From Crocinitomicaceae bacterium (GTDB taxonomy: Bacteria > Bacteroidota > Bacteroidia > Flavobacteriales_D > Crocinitomicaceae), in contig JAHEIL010000014.1 in the NCBI GenBank assembly GCA_024639405.1, positions 1 through 36,216 of the forward strand: 36,216 bases of DNA. Direction: 5' to 3'. Positions 16,622-25,019 of this stretch are shown here, in pieces. The position numbers were made by a program, and so were the translations under genes. The notes beneath the pieces were generated by a model. It saw only the letters and a list, made by a program, of their open reading frames with translations. It made no database searches and had not been told where the DNA came from. The stretch's first letter is position 1; the number at the start of each line of letters is the position of its first letter.

Positions 16622-17581
16622 ATGGGTGATGTTTTACACTACCGTTTACCGAACCAAGAAAAAATTGAATTAACTGGTCTTTTTACCGAAGTAACGGCTG
16701 AAATTCCAGAAAATTCATTTATTGTATCCGATTTTCAGGGAACAACATGGTATTCTTTTGTTCCAAGCTCAACGAATTCAATTTTTCATTCTGACATTAA
16801 GCTGCCTTTGATTATTTCAAAAGAAAACTACATCCAACAAGCTTCCGAAATTGTTCAAGAATTAAACACAACAGCTTTAGAAAAAGTGGTTTATTCACGC
16901 ATAAAAGAGGCGCAAATTAAAACGACAAATTACAAGCAATTGTTTGATGAATTATGTGATCGTTATCCTTCTACATTGGTTTATTTAATCTCTTCTCCGA
17001 AATTTGGAACGTGGATGGGTGCTTCTCCAGAACAATTAATTGTAATTGAAAATGGAAATGGTTCAACAACAGCCCTTGCTGGAACTAAAAAATCAGACGA
17101 CTCAACACCTTGGGAAAACAAAGAACAAACCGAGCAAGCAATCGTGACGAGTTATTTACAGGAACAACTTCATACACTTAATATTCCTATAAAAGAAATG
17201 GATGGTCCAAACGAATTTCAAGCTGGCCCTGTTAAACATCTAAAAACAAATATCCTCTTTTCTTCAACGACAATTCCTCCTATTAATATCGCTAAGAAAT
17301 TGCATCCAACTCCTGCGGTTAGTGGTTATCCAAAACAAGCGGCACTTTCTTATCTTGCAAAAATAGAAGCACACAATCGCTCACTTTACACAGGTATAAT
17401 TGGCTTTTACGCAACTAACAACACGCAACTTTTCGTCAATTTAAGATGTTGTCAACTAGAAGAAGATCGCGCATTCATTTATTTAGGAGGTGGATTCACA
17501 AAAGATTCAATTCCATTAAAAGAATGGGAAGAAACAGAAAATAAAAGCAAAACACTGCTAAACATCTTGCAAAATCCGTAA
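16622..17581 (+). CDS. menF: Isochorismate synthase MenF (short form)
   Basis: 319 residues; converts chorismate to isochorismate at the entry to menaquinone synthesis. The chorismate-binding core is complete: LEKVVYSR with Lys88 as likely general base, WMGASPEQL (131-139), LAGTKK (152-157), LHPTPAVSGYPK (227-238), RSLYTGIIGF and the metal-binding ETENKSK near the end. About 100 residues of the N-terminal part found in E. coli MenF are missing, but the catalytic core is not truncated. The start abuts the menI stop with no gap. An EntC-type siderophore role is possible in principle, but menD next door argues for MenF. Confidence 0.93.
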   Translation: MGDVLHYRLPNQEKIELTGLFTEVTAEIPENSFIVSDFQGTTWYSFVPSSTNSIFHSDIKLPLIISKENYIQQASEIVQELNTTALEKVVYSRIKEAQIKTTNYKQLFDELCDRYPSTLVYLISSPKFGTWMGASPEQLIVIENGNGSTTALAGTKKSDDSTPWENKEQTEQAIVTSYLQEQLHTLNIPIKEMDGPNEFQAGPVKHLKTNILFSSTTIPPINIAKKLHPTPAVSGYPKQAALSYLAKIEAHNRSLYTGIIGFYATNNTQLFVNLRCCQLEEDRAFIYLGGGFTKDSIPLKEWEETENKSKTLLNILQNP

Positions 17582-17586
17582 TTTTG
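17579..17586 (+). promoter_or_regulatory. Internal -7 box before menD
   Basis: TAATTTTG overlaps the menF stop codon and ends 7 nt before the menD ATG. It matches TAnnTTTG fully and could start a leaderless menD transcript in addition to read-through from menF. No -33 box seen. Confidence 0.4.
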
Positions 17587-17593
17587 CAAACAC

Positions 17594-19291
17594 ATGGTAA
17601 CAAGTTCAAAAATTAATGTTCAATTAATCGTCCAGCAATGCTTCGAGCAAGGTATGAAACACGTTGTTTGTTCACCTGGATCTCGAAATGCACCACTTGT
17701 TATTGCATTTGATGAACACCCAGAAATCCAGTGCTCTATTATTCATGACGAACGAAGTGCTGCTTTTTTCGCATTAGGAATGGCGCAACAATTAGACCAA
17801 CCAATTGGAATCGTTTGTACTTCTGGTTCAGCTGCTTTAAACTATTATCCTGCAATTGCAGAAGCTTTTTATCAATGTGTTCCATTGGTAGTTCTTACAG
17901 CTGATAGACCAACAGAGTGGATCAATCAAGGAGATGGGCAAACCATCGTGCAATCCAATGTATTTGGAAAACATGTGCGTTACAGTGCTAATTTTAGTGA
18001 ACATGCACAAACGACAACTGAACAATGGTATATTCAACGTGAAATTTCTACCGCATTTGCTGAAGGAATGACATATTGGAAAGGACCAATTCATTTCAAC
18101 ATTGCATTCAACGAACCTTTGTATAAAACAGAAGAGTTTACAAAACATCCTTCTAAAAAAATCACCTTAATTCAAAGTCGTTTTCAATTTTCGAATCAAC
18201 AACAACAAGCTGCTATCAATGCTTTAGGGTTGCCAAAAAAAATGGTGATTTGTGGTCAATTGCACGAAGACCCTGCCCTACTTGAACAACTGAAAATTTT
18301 CGCCAATGATTCTTCTGTCGTTGTTTTGGTTGAAAACACTTCTAATTTAGTTGATCCTAAATTTTTACATTGCATAGATCGCACGTTAAATTCAATCGAA
18401 GAAGTACTAGAAGCAGATTACGCACCTGATTTATTGATTACAATTGGAGGTGCTGTGGTCTCAAAAAAAATAAAAGCATTCATTCGGAAACATCAGCCAA
18501 AAGAACATTGGAAAATTGGTTTTGAATTTCCGTACATGGACACATATCAAGCATTGACACATTCATTTCAAGCTGAACCGTATCATTTTTTTCACTCATT
18601 AAATGAATTAAATTACAATAAGAATACCAGTAATTACGGTTCAAAATGGAAACAATTGGATTATTTAATTCAAGATAAAATGCCGGCATTTTTTGAAAAA
18701 TGCACGTTTGCAGATATTTCAACATTTGATGTCGTCTTAGATTACCTTCCGGAAAATTGCCATTTACATTTAGCCAACAGTTCTGTTGTTCGTTATGCCC
18801 AACTTTTTGACCCAATCAAATCGATTACGTATTGGAGCAATCGTGGCACGAGTGGAATCGATGGGAGTTCAAGTACAGCAGTTGGAGCAGCACATGCTAA
18901 TCCAGAAAAATTGCATGTATTGATAACTGGTGATGTTTCATTTTTCTATGATAGCAATGCTTTTTGGAACCAGTATTTAACACAAAATTTGCGAATTATA
19001 CTCATCAATAATGCGGGTGGAGGAATCTTTAAAATAATTGCAGGACCAGATACGTCGAAACAATCTAACGACTATTTTGTAGCACAACACCATCATACAG
19101 CAGAAGGTATTTGCCAAGCATTTAACATGCATTATTTTTCAGTTGATTCATTAGAGGCATTAGCAGATAAAATGTCTGATTTTTACACTTACTCATCAGA
19201 TAACAGACCAAAATTACTAGAGATTTTTACACCTTCAGAATTGAATCCTGAGGCTTTAGAAGCTTTCTTTCACCAATTAAAAATTAATTAA
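17594..19291 (+). CDS. menD: MenD (SEPHCHC synthase)
   Basis: 565 residues, normal length. This thiamine-diphosphate enzyme joins isochorismate and 2-oxoglutarate to 2-succinyl-5-enolpyruvyl-6-hydroxy-3-cyclohexene-1-carboxylate. VVCSPGSRNAPL near the N-terminus, catalytic Glu53 in HDERSAAF, TSGSAALNYYPAIAEA, GIDGSSSTAVGAA and the Mg/ThDP motif GDVSFFYDSNAFWN (from about residue 446) are all visible. The gene lies 12 nt after menF and is followed by terC with no gap. Later pathway genes (menB, menC, menE, menA) are not in the window. Confidence 0.97.
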   Translation: MVTSSKINVQLIVQQCFEQGMKHVVCSPGSRNAPLVIAFDEHPEIQCSIIHDERSAAFFALGMAQQLDQPIGIVCTSGSAALNYYPAIAEAFYQCVPLVVLTADRPTEWINQGDGQTIVQSNVFGKHVRYSANFSEHAQTTTEQWYIQREISTAFAEGMTYWKGPIHFNIAFNEPLYKTEEFTKHPSKKITLIQSRFQFSNQQQQAAINALGLPKKMVICGQLHEDPALLEQLKIFANDSSVVVLVENTSNLVDPKFLHCIDRTLNSIEEVLEADYAPDLLITIGGAVVSKKIKAFIRKHQPKEHWKIGFEFPYMDTYQALTHSFQAEPYHFFHSLNELNYNKNTSNYGSKWKQLDYLIQDKMPAFFEKCTFADISTFDVVLDYLPENCHLHLANSSVVRYAQLFDPIKSITYWSNRGTSGIDGSSSTAVGAAHANPEKLHVLITGDVSFFYDSNAFWNQYLTQNLRIILINNAGGGIFKIIAGPDTSKQSNDYFVAQHHHTAEGICQAFNMHYFSVDSLEALADKMSDFYTYSSDNRPKLLEIFTPSELNPEALEAFFHQLKIN

Positions 19292-20038
19292 ATGGACTTT
19301 ACGATTCTTTTTACTTTAAACGGATTAATTTACTTGTTAATACTTTCTTTACTTGAGATTGTTTTGGGAATAGATAACATTATTTTCATTAGTATTATTA
19401 CAGATAAATTACCAAGCGAACAAAAGCGTTCAGCAAGAAATACGGGACTATTATTGGCACTTGTTGTTCGTCTTTTTCTATTAAGTGTTGTAGCTTGGAT
19501 TATGGGGATGACTAAGCCTTTGTTTGATGTTTATGGAATTGAAATAACTGGACAAAGTATCGTATTATTATTGGGCGGTTTATTTTTAATTTACAAAAGC
19601 ACCATTGAAATGCACAACAGTGTCAAAGGACATGAAGAAGTTCATGCGCCTAAAAAAGGCGGATTAAGAGCAGTTATCATGCAAATTGTTTTAGTGGATA
19701 TCGTATTTAGTTTAGACTCTATCATCACTGCAATTGGAATGACCAATGGAATTGCAAAAGAAACTGGAGGAAATCCGTTGGTAATCATTTACGCTGCTGT
19801 CATTGTATCTATGGTTGTCATGTTAATCTTTGCAAAACCAATCAGTGATTTCATCAATAATCGCCCTACCATCAAAATGATTGCCTTGAGTTTCTTAGTA
19901 ACAATAGGCGTTATTTTAGTAGCAGAAGCATTTCATCAAGAAGTTCCAAAAGGATACATTTACTTCGCAATGGTCTTTTCATTAATCGTAGAATTTTTGA
20001 ATATTCGCATGCGTAAAAATAAAGGCATTGAAAAATGA
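19292..20038 (+). CDS. TerC-family integral membrane protein
   Basis: 248 residues with about seven hydrophobic segments. Two membrane helices carry conserved acidic groups: LLEIVLGIDNIIFISI near the N-terminus and IVLVDIVFSLDSIITAIGMT in the middle, both classic TerC motifs. Related proteins (Alx/MeeY, YceF) export manganese or aid metal loading of exported proteins; tellurium resistance is the historic name. Metal transport is therefore probable but unproven here. Its ATG follows the menD TAA directly, and its stop overlaps the next start by 4 nt (ATGA), so it is translationally coupled on both sides. Confidence 0.92.
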   Translation: MDFTILFTLNGLIYLLILSLLEIVLGIDNIIFISIITDKLPSEQKRSARNTGLLLALVVRLFLLSVVAWIMGMTKPLFDVYGIEITGQSIVLLLGGLFLIYKSTIEMHNSVKGHEEVHAPKKGGLRAVIMQIVLVDIVFSLDSIITAIGMTNGIAKETGGNPLVIIYAAVIVSMVVMLIFAKPISDFINNRPTIKMIALSFLVTIGVILVAEAFHQEVPKGYIYFAMVFSLIVEFLNIRMRKNKGIEK

Positions 20039-20637
20039 CGCTTGCAGAAGCTAAAATCATATTGGGGATTGATTCATATGAAGATGCATTCGATGCGTTT
20101 GAAGAACAATTATTTGCGCTAAAACAATTTTTTGTAGCAAAACCAATACTTCAGACTACTTTTCGTGCAAAACTAAAGAAATTGATTCAGTTGCAAAATG
20201 CGGTAGCTGTTTTTGAAATTGATTTTAAACAACCTCTTTCAATTGTTGAAATCAACACATTCAATGACACTAATTTTTCAACCGTATTTGAGCAATTTCA
20301 ATTAGCAAAAAATAACTTAAAATTAGCAATCAACAGTTCAAATAATCCAATAGAAATTAATGAACTTGTTGAACGTTTAATAGAACTTGCGACGAACTAT
20401 TATCGCTGCTGGAAAATTAACGCTACTTTTGACACTTCGGCTGTCATTCTGTCAAAAGAGCCTGACCCAATGGAACTTTTAGCTGCAATTCATGCTGCAA
20501 ATAGTTCAGGAATCAACACATTTGAAGAATTGGCAGAAAATTTGAACCAACAAAACGAAGCAATTTCAATATTGCAACTTGAAGCTGCAAGGTGTTCAAT
20601 GATTTACGAAAAAGAAAAAGGATGGATGAAGTCTTAG
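20035..20637 (+). CDS. Conserved-looking helical protein of unknown function
   Basis: 200 residues; not recognised. It has no signal peptide, no membrane segment and few cysteines, and looks almost entirely alpha-helical. The N-terminus (MTLAEAKIILGIDSYEDAFD, then FEEQLFALKQFF) faintly recalls a J-domain-like helical pair but has no HPD motif. The start overlaps the terC stop (ATGA), and its 3' end overlaps the DUF493 gene by 16 nt. It is therefore in a tight operon and most likely a real, translated gene. Cytoplasmic location is inferred. Confidence 0.82.
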   Translation: MTLAEAKIILGIDSYEDAFDAFEEQLFALKQFFVAKPILQTTFRAKLKKLIQLQNAVAVFEIDFKQPLSIVEINTFNDTNFSTVFEQFQLAKNNLKLAINSSNNPIEINELVERLIELATNYYRCWKINATFDTSAVILSKEPDPMELLAAIHAANSSGINTFEELAENLNQQNEAISILQLEAARCSMIYEKEKGWMKS

Positions 20638-20888
20638 CAAAATTAAAAATACAATTAGACCAACAAGAATGGCCAAATGTCTACTTATTTAAATTCATTG
20701 TTCCGAATGAAGATGAACAAGTTGCACAAGTTTCAGCATTGTTTGACGAAAGTGTTGACATGGTTTTACACCCATCAAGAACCGGTAAATATATGAGCTT
20801 GAGCGCAAAAGAATTAATGTTAGACGTAGATTCTATTCTACAAAAATACGAAGCAGCAGCAAAAATTAAAGGAGTAATCGCACTATGA
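20622..20888 (+). CDS. DUF493 (YbeD-like) family protein
   Basis: 88 residues from the ATG at 20622 (MDEVLAKLKIQLDQQEWPN). The frame is open further upstream to 20592, but those ten residues are very basic and unlike the family. The pattern WPNVYLFKFIVPN, then SRTGKYMSLSAKELM and a closing hydrophobic strand (GVIAL) fits the ferredoxin-like DUF493 fold. The family may bind small ligands or regulate partner proteins; its role is not settled. It overlaps the preceding gene by 16 nt and the next by 4 nt. Confidence 0.85.
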   Translation: MDEVLAKLKIQLDQQEWPNVYLFKFIVPNEDEQVAQVSALFDESVDMVLHPSRTGKYMSLSAKELMLDVDSILQKYEAAAKIKGVIAL

Positions 20889-21283
20889 TATTAATGACCT
20901 ATTCAATCAGCAAAGTAATAATTGGAATTCTTTTGACTTCCATTACATTGTTAATCCTCGTAATCGCCTATAAAAAATTATTGGCACGTTTAGGAAAAGG
21001 AAATCCGATTCAAGAAGACTATTGTGTTCTTTATGGTTTAGAAGAAAACCCTTCATCGAAGGAAGTTTCTTTTTACTTTACAAGTAATTCTGAACGTCAC
21101 ATTGAACTTTCATTATTGACCAACGAATTAACAACACTTCAAATTATTGCTGAAAAAACAGTGAAAGAAGGTGGACACATCACACGTTTTGATACAACTA
21201 CAATTCCAAATGGCACCTATTATTATTGTTTGAAAACAGACAATCAAAAAACAATGAAGAAAATGATTGTGGCCAATAATTAA
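20885..21283 (+). CDS. Small membrane-anchored protein with a beta-sandwich-like tail
   Basis: 132 residues; not recognised as a named family. One N-terminal membrane helix (about 9-28) precedes a beta-rich domain. That domain ends GHITRFDTTTIPNGTYYYCLKTDNQKTMKKMIV. The end resembles the last strands of FlgD-like or T9SS C-terminal domains (NGxYxYxL...K+MxV). The helix suggests it stays anchored and is not T9SS cargo. The ATG overlaps the DUF493 stop (ATGA); a second ATG at 20894 is possible. It is the last gene of the long plus-strand run. Confidence 0.75.
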   Translation: MILMTYSISKVIIGILLTSITLLILVIAYKKLLARLGKGNPIQEDYCVLYGLEENPSSKEVSFYFTSNSERHIELSLLTNELTTLQIIAEKTVKEGGHITRFDTTTIPNGTYYYCLKTDNQKTMKKMIVANN

Positions 21284-21319
21284 GACAATTTGTCTAGAAA
21301 AAATAATTGGCAAAATACT

Positions 21320-21347
21320 TGATTAAAAGATTTTTAAATTAATTTTA
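21320..21347 (+). promoter_or_regulatory. Promoter of trxA
   Basis: TTG at 21320-21322, a 17-nt gap, then TAATTTTA (21340-21347), one mismatch from TAnnTTTG. It gives a leader of about 35-40 nt before the trxA ATG at 21389. Confidence 0.5.
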
Positions 21348-21388
21348 CAATCGTCAAACGACAAATTATTTATTTAACAAACAAAGTT

Positions 21389-21706
21389 ATGGCTTTAGAA
21401 ATTACAGATGCAAACTTCGAAGAAGTAGTATTAAAATCAGACAAACCAGTAGTTGTTGATTTTTGGGCAGAATGGTGTGGACCATGCCGAATGATCGGAC
21501 CAGTAATTGAAGAAATGAGCGCTGAATATGATGGAAAAGCATTAATTGGAAAAGTTAATGTTGACCAAAATCCTGGCGTTTCTGCTCAATTTGGTGTTAG
21601 AAACATCCCAACAATTTTATTTATTAAAAATGGTGAAATCGCTGACAAATCAGTCGGTGCAGTTCCAAAAGCACAATTAACAGCGAAATTAGACGCTCTT
21701 TTGTAA
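21389..21706 (+). CDS. trxA: Thioredoxin
   Basis: 105 residues, the standard size of thioredoxin 1. The redox motif WCGPC gives Cys30 and Cys33, Asp24 is the buried acid in VVVDFWAEW, and the cis-Pro loop reads NIPTILF. It reduces disulphides in the cytoplasm, with thioredoxin reductase as electron donor. No signal peptide, so it is cytoplasmic, unlike the exported thioredoxin-fold protein at 8967-10490. It is a single-gene unit with promoter and terminator. Confidence 0.98.
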   Translation: MALEITDANFEEVVLKSDKPVVVDFWAEWCGPCRMIGPVIEEMSAEYDGKALIGKVNVDQNPGVSAQFGVRNIPTILFIKNGEIADKSVGAVPKAQLTAKLDALL

Positions 21707-21718
21707 TAAAATCACTTT

Positions 21719-21762
21719 AAAAAAGAAAACCATCTCATTTGCTTGAGGTGGTTTTCTTTTTT
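21719..21762. terminator. Rho-independent terminator after trxA
   Basis: A 19-bp stem with one G-U pair: left arm AAAAAAGAAAACCATCTCA, 6-nt loop, right arm to 21762 ending in six T residues. It begins 12 nt after the trxA stop. The T-rich arm also supplies the TTG of the next promoter. Confidence 0.9.
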
Positions 21763-21786
21763 GTACAAAATCGTTTCTTATCTTTA
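21761..21786 (+). promoter_or_regulatory. Promoter of the unknown gene at 21799
   Basis: TTG at 21761-21763, a 15-nt gap, then TATCTTTA (21779-21786), one mismatch from TAnnTTTG. The ATG is 12 nt further on. The -33 element overlaps the end of the trxA terminator. Confidence 0.4.
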
Positions 21787-21798
21787 CACAAAAAAAGC

Positions 21799-22500
21799 AT
21801 GGATTCACTTTTAAGACGTTTAAAATTTTACGGGATAGGATTCTCAATAGGTTTGGTATTTGTATTGATTTTTTTTCAAAATAGAGGATGTTCTTGGTTG
21901 CCATCCAATCGAATAAAAAATAGTTTTTTAGACCGTGTAATCGTACTTCCTGAAAATGAAGCGAAAACATTAAAAAAATTACATTTATCAAATAAGGATA
22001 TTATCAACGTTTTAAATGATGGTGAAGTTGTTTTTTCGAAAAGTTTGAAAAAAGGAACTTCAAAAGTTTACCACCTTGAAAAAGAATTTGACAACAAAGG
22101 ATTGCTCCATTTCTTTTTCACCCTTCCGGATGAAAGTTTTATTTCTGAAGTACACATCAGTGAAAAAAGTGCGATGCAGGTGAAAAACACTAAAGTTGGA
22201 ATAGGAAAAATCTTACACTTTCCAAAAGATGATAATTTAGTTTTTGTTGACTCTTCTCAAGTTGTTCGTTGCCAACAAACTGAATTAGGGTTGGTGAATC
22301 CAATTGACATATTAAAATTAATGAAACAAAATAGCAGCATTGACTTCTCTAAAACAGATTACAAAGCAACTCCAAAAGCAGTTCAATACATTCAATTTTT
22401 TGATAAAAAACACCAATTAATAGGTGCTCACGCAATTTGGTACAAAAACAAAATCAACATTACTGATTTTATCTTACCTTTTAAAAGTAAGTGTCAATAA
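21799..22500 (+). CDS. Anchored protein of unknown function (DUF4258-like N-terminus)
   Basis: 233 residues from the ATG at 21799. The open frame extends 20 codons upstream into the trxA terminator and is not credible there. The protein begins MDSLLRRLKFYGIGFSIGLV with one membrane helix (about 11-27), followed by NRGCSW. Short proteins with this start, a GxGFxIGxVF helix then Cys-Ser, recur in flavobacteria. Their following region is often labelled DUF4258, which fits only loosely here. The rest (about 45-233) is a mixed alpha/beta soluble region, probably facing the periplasm. No catalytic motif is seen. It is monocistronic, 74 nt ahead of lpxD. Confidence 0.75.
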   Translation: MDSLLRRLKFYGIGFSIGLVFVLIFFQNRGCSWLPSNRIKNSFLDRVIVLPENEAKTLKKLHLSNKDIINVLNDGEVVFSKSLKKGTSKVYHLEKEFDNKGLLHFFFTLPDESFISEVHISEKSAMQVKNTKVGIGKILHFPKDDNLVFVDSSQVVRCQQTELGLVNPIDILKLMKQNSSIDFSKTDYKATPKAVQYIQFFDKKHQLIGAHAIWYKNKINITDFILPFKSKCQ

Positions 22501-22562
22501 CTATTCAAAATAGCTTGTTAATAAAAGTATTAACAGCTTCAAATCCGCATTCATTGTTTTTA

Positions 22563-22570
22563 TATTTTTG
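22563..22570 (+). promoter_or_regulatory. -7 box of the lpxD operon
   Basis: TATTTTTG, a full match to TAnnTTTG, with only 4 nt between it and the lpxD ATG at 22575. A start site at the usual distance would fall on or next to the A of the ATG, so the mRNA would be leaderless. Confidence 0.55.
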
Positions 22571-22574
22571 ATTT

Positions 22575-23615
22575 ATGGAATTTTCAGCAGAGCAAATTGC
22601 AGGTTTATTAAATGGTGAAGTCGTAGGTAATCCTGCGATAACTGTCTCAACCCTTGCAAAAATTGAAGAAGGTCAAACAAATGCACTTTCATTTTTATCG
22701 AATTCTAAATATGAAGAATTTATCTATACAACTGCATCAAGTATTTGTATCGTTAATAAAACATTTGAACCTTCAAAAGCGCTTCCTGAAACGTTGACAT
22801 TAGTAAAAGTTGACGACGCATATGCTTGTTTTGCAAAGTTATTAGAGCTTTACAACAATATGAGCAAAAAACAACCGAAAATAGAACAACCTTCTTTCAT
22901 TGCTGAATCTGCTAAAATTGGAAGCGATGTTTATGTTGGAGCTTTTGCATACATTGGAGAGAATGCTATAATTGGAAACAATGTTTCAATTTACCCAAAT
23001 GCATTTATTGGTGATAATGTAACCATTGGCGATAACACCATCGTTCATCCAAATGCAAGTATCTATGTAGATTGTAAAGTCGGTGCGAATTGCTTAATTC
23101 ATGCTGGAGCAGTCATTGGAGGTGATGGATTTGGTTTTGCACCCGATGAAAATGGCGAATACCAAAAGATTCCTCAAATTGGAAATGTAATATTGGAAGA
23201 CAATGTTGAAATTGGCTCTAACGCAACAATCGATCGCGCAACAATGGGTTCAACGTTCATCAGAAAAGGTGTTAAAATTGACAACTTATGTCAGATTGCC
23301 CACAATGTTGAAGTAGGACAAAACACAGCTATGGCTGCTCAAGTTGGGATCGCTGGTTCAGCAAAAATTGGGAAAAACATTATGATTGCTGGTCAAGTTG
23401 GAATTGCAGGTCATTTATCCATCGCTGATGGAACTATTATTTTGGCGCAATCAGGAGTTCCTTCAACAATTCGTAAAAAAACAATCGTCATGGGAACTCC
23501 AGCGATTGATGCAGAAGAATTTAAAAAATCCTATTTTGGATTCAGAAAATTACCATATATCTTATCAAAGCTTCGCGAATTAGAAGCTTCTATTAAATCA
23601 TTAACAAAAGAATAA
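22575..23615 (+). CDS. lpxD: UDP-3-O-acylglucosamine N-acyltransferase LpxD
   Basis: 346 residues, normal for LpxD. It adds the N-linked hydroxyacyl chain in the third step of lipid A synthesis, using acyl-ACP. The N-terminal uridine-binding domain (about 1-100) contains [13 protein letters not shown]. The middle is a left-handed beta-helix of hexapeptide repeats (about 107-295), with catalytic His243 in [14 protein letters not shown]-terminal helical part follows. The stop is 1 nt before the lpxC-fabZ ATG, so these are co-translated. Confidence 0.97.
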   Translation: MEFSAEQIAGLLNGEVVGNPAITVSTLAKIEEGQTNALSFLSNSKYEEFIYTTASSICIVNKTFEPSKALPETLTLVKVDDAYACFAKLLELYNNMSKKQPKIEQPSFIAESAKIGSDVYVGAFAYIGENAIIGNNVSIYPNAFIGDNVTIGDNTIVHPNASIYVDCKVGANCLIHAGAVIGGDGFGFAPDENGEYQKIPQIGNVILEDNVEIGSNATIDRATMGSTFIRKGVKIDNLCQIAHNVEVGQNTAMAAQVGIAGSAKIGKNIMIAGQVGIAGHLSIADGTIILAQSGVPSTIRKKTIVMGTPAIDAEEFKKSYFGFRKLPYILSKLRELEASIKSLTKE

Positions 23616-23616
23616 A

Positions 23617-25017
23617 ATGGCTGATAAGCAACGTACTCTTAAAAGCACTGTTAAATTACAGGGAATCGGACTTCATACTGGTCAATTGGTGAATTTAGAA
23701 ATTTGTCCAGCGCCAGATAACCACGGTTATAAATTCCAACGTATTGACTTAGAAGGACAACCGATCATTAAAGCGGATGTTGATTTAGTTGTTGCAACAG
23801 ATCGCGGTACTACTTTGGAACAAAATGGAGCAAGAGTTTATACAACAGAGCATATTTTAGCTGCGCTATATGGTTGCGAAGTTGACAATGCATTGATCAA
23901 GTTAGATGCACCAGAAGTACCAATTATGGACGGAAGCTCGTTACTGTTTGTCAATGCTTTTGAAGCAGCTGGATACGAAGAACAAGAAGCTGAACGTAAC
24001 TATTTTGTGTTAACAGAGAATATTCCTTGGGAAGATCCTGAAAAAGGAACTGAATTTTTAGCCATTCCAGATTCAAATTACAGAATCACCGTAATGGTTG
24101 ATTATAATTCACCTGTTTTAGGAACACAACATGCTTCAATGTACCATTTAGGTGAATTTAATACAGAAATTGCTAAATGTAGAACGTTTGTTTTCTTAAG
24201 AGAATTAGAATATTTAGCTTCCAACAATTTAATTAAAGGAGGAGATTTAGACAATGCCATTGTTTTAGTAGAACGAAAAGACATTCAACAAGAAGAATTG
24301 GATCGTTTAGCAAAATTGCTTGGAAAAGAAGATTTAAAAATTTCTATTGATGGTATTGGTGTTTTAAATAGCACGAAATTACAATACGAAAACGAGCCAG
24401 CTCGCCATAAATTATTAGACATTGTTGGAGATTTAGCATTAGTAGGTCGACCAATTAAAGCGCATATTTTAGCTGCACGACCAGGACATGCTGGAAATGT
24501 TAAATTTGCTAAAATCATTAAAGAACAAATAAAAAAACAAGAAAATCAAGGTCGTTACTTCGATTTAACCAAAGAACCGTTGTATAACATTGTTGACATT
24601 GAGGGAATGTTACCACATCGTTATCCGTTTTTAATGGTTGATAAAATCATGGAAATCCAAGAAAACTCAATTATTGGAGTGAAAAACATTACGATGAACG
24701 AACCGATTTTCACAGGTCACTTCCCTGGCAACCCTGTTTTCCCAGGTGTTTTGCAAATTGAAGCAATGGCTCAAGTTGGTGGGATTTTCGCTTTAAGTAA
24801 AGTAGAAGACCCATATTTGTACTCAACCTATTTCATGAAAATTGATAAAGTGAAATTCAAGCAAAAAATCATGCCAGGAGATACGGTTGTTTTTGAATTA
24901 TCATTACTTTCACCAATAAGAAGAGGATTGGTTGAAATGGGTGGAAAAGCTTATGTAAATGGTAAAGTCGTTGCAGAAGCTGAAATGTTGGCACAAGTCA
25001 TAAAGGATAAAGCATAA
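23617..25017 (+). CDS. lpxC-fabZ: Bifunctional LpxC deacetylase / FabZ dehydratase
   Basis: 466 residues, a natural fusion known in Bacteroidota. Residues 1-about 305 are LpxC, the zinc deacetylase that commits UDP-acyl-GlcNAc to lipid A: zinc ligands His79 (TTEHILAAL), His264 and Asp268 (ARHKLLDIVGDL), and the general acid His291 (RPGHAGN). Residues about 320-466 are FabZ, a 3-hydroxyacyl-ACP dehydratase: His368 in GHFPGNPVFPG and Glu382 in IEAMAQVGG. Both active sites look intact. The fusion places the hydroxyacyl-ACP-consuming step beside the lipid A steps that use the same acyl donors. Gaps are 1 nt to lpxD and 2 nt to lpxA. Confidence 0.97.
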   Translation: MADKQRTLKSTVKLQGIGLHTGQLVNLEICPAPDNHGYKFQRIDLEGQPIIKADVDLVVATDRGTTLEQNGARVYTTEHILAALYGCEVDNALIKLDAPEVPIMDGSSLLFVNAFEAAGYEEQEAERNYFVLTENIPWEDPEKGTEFLAIPDSNYRITVMVDYNSPVLGTQHASMYHLGEFNTEIAKCRTFVFLRELEYLASNNLIKGGDLDNAIVLVERKDIQQEELDRLAKLLGKEDLKISIDGIGVLNSTKLQYENEPARHKLLDIVGDLALVGRPIKAHILAARPGHAGNVKFAKIIKEQIKKQENQGRYFDLTKEPLYNIVDIEGMLPHRYPFLMVDKIMEIQENSIIGVKNITMNEPIFTGHFPGNPVFPGVLQIEAMAQVGGIFALSKVEDPYLYSTYFMKIDKVKFKQKIMPGDTVVFELSLLSPIRRGLVEMGGKAYVNGKVVAEAEMLAQVIKDKA

Positions 25018-25019
25018 CT

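Noticed and set aside
18480-18815. 111-codon minus-strand frame inside menD
   Set aside because: Antisense shadow of conserved menD sequence with no start signal or family likeness.
21739-21798. 20-codon upstream extension of the unknown gene at 21799
   Set aside because: Lies within the trxA terminator and would place non-signal residues before the membrane helix; the ATG at 21799 fits better.
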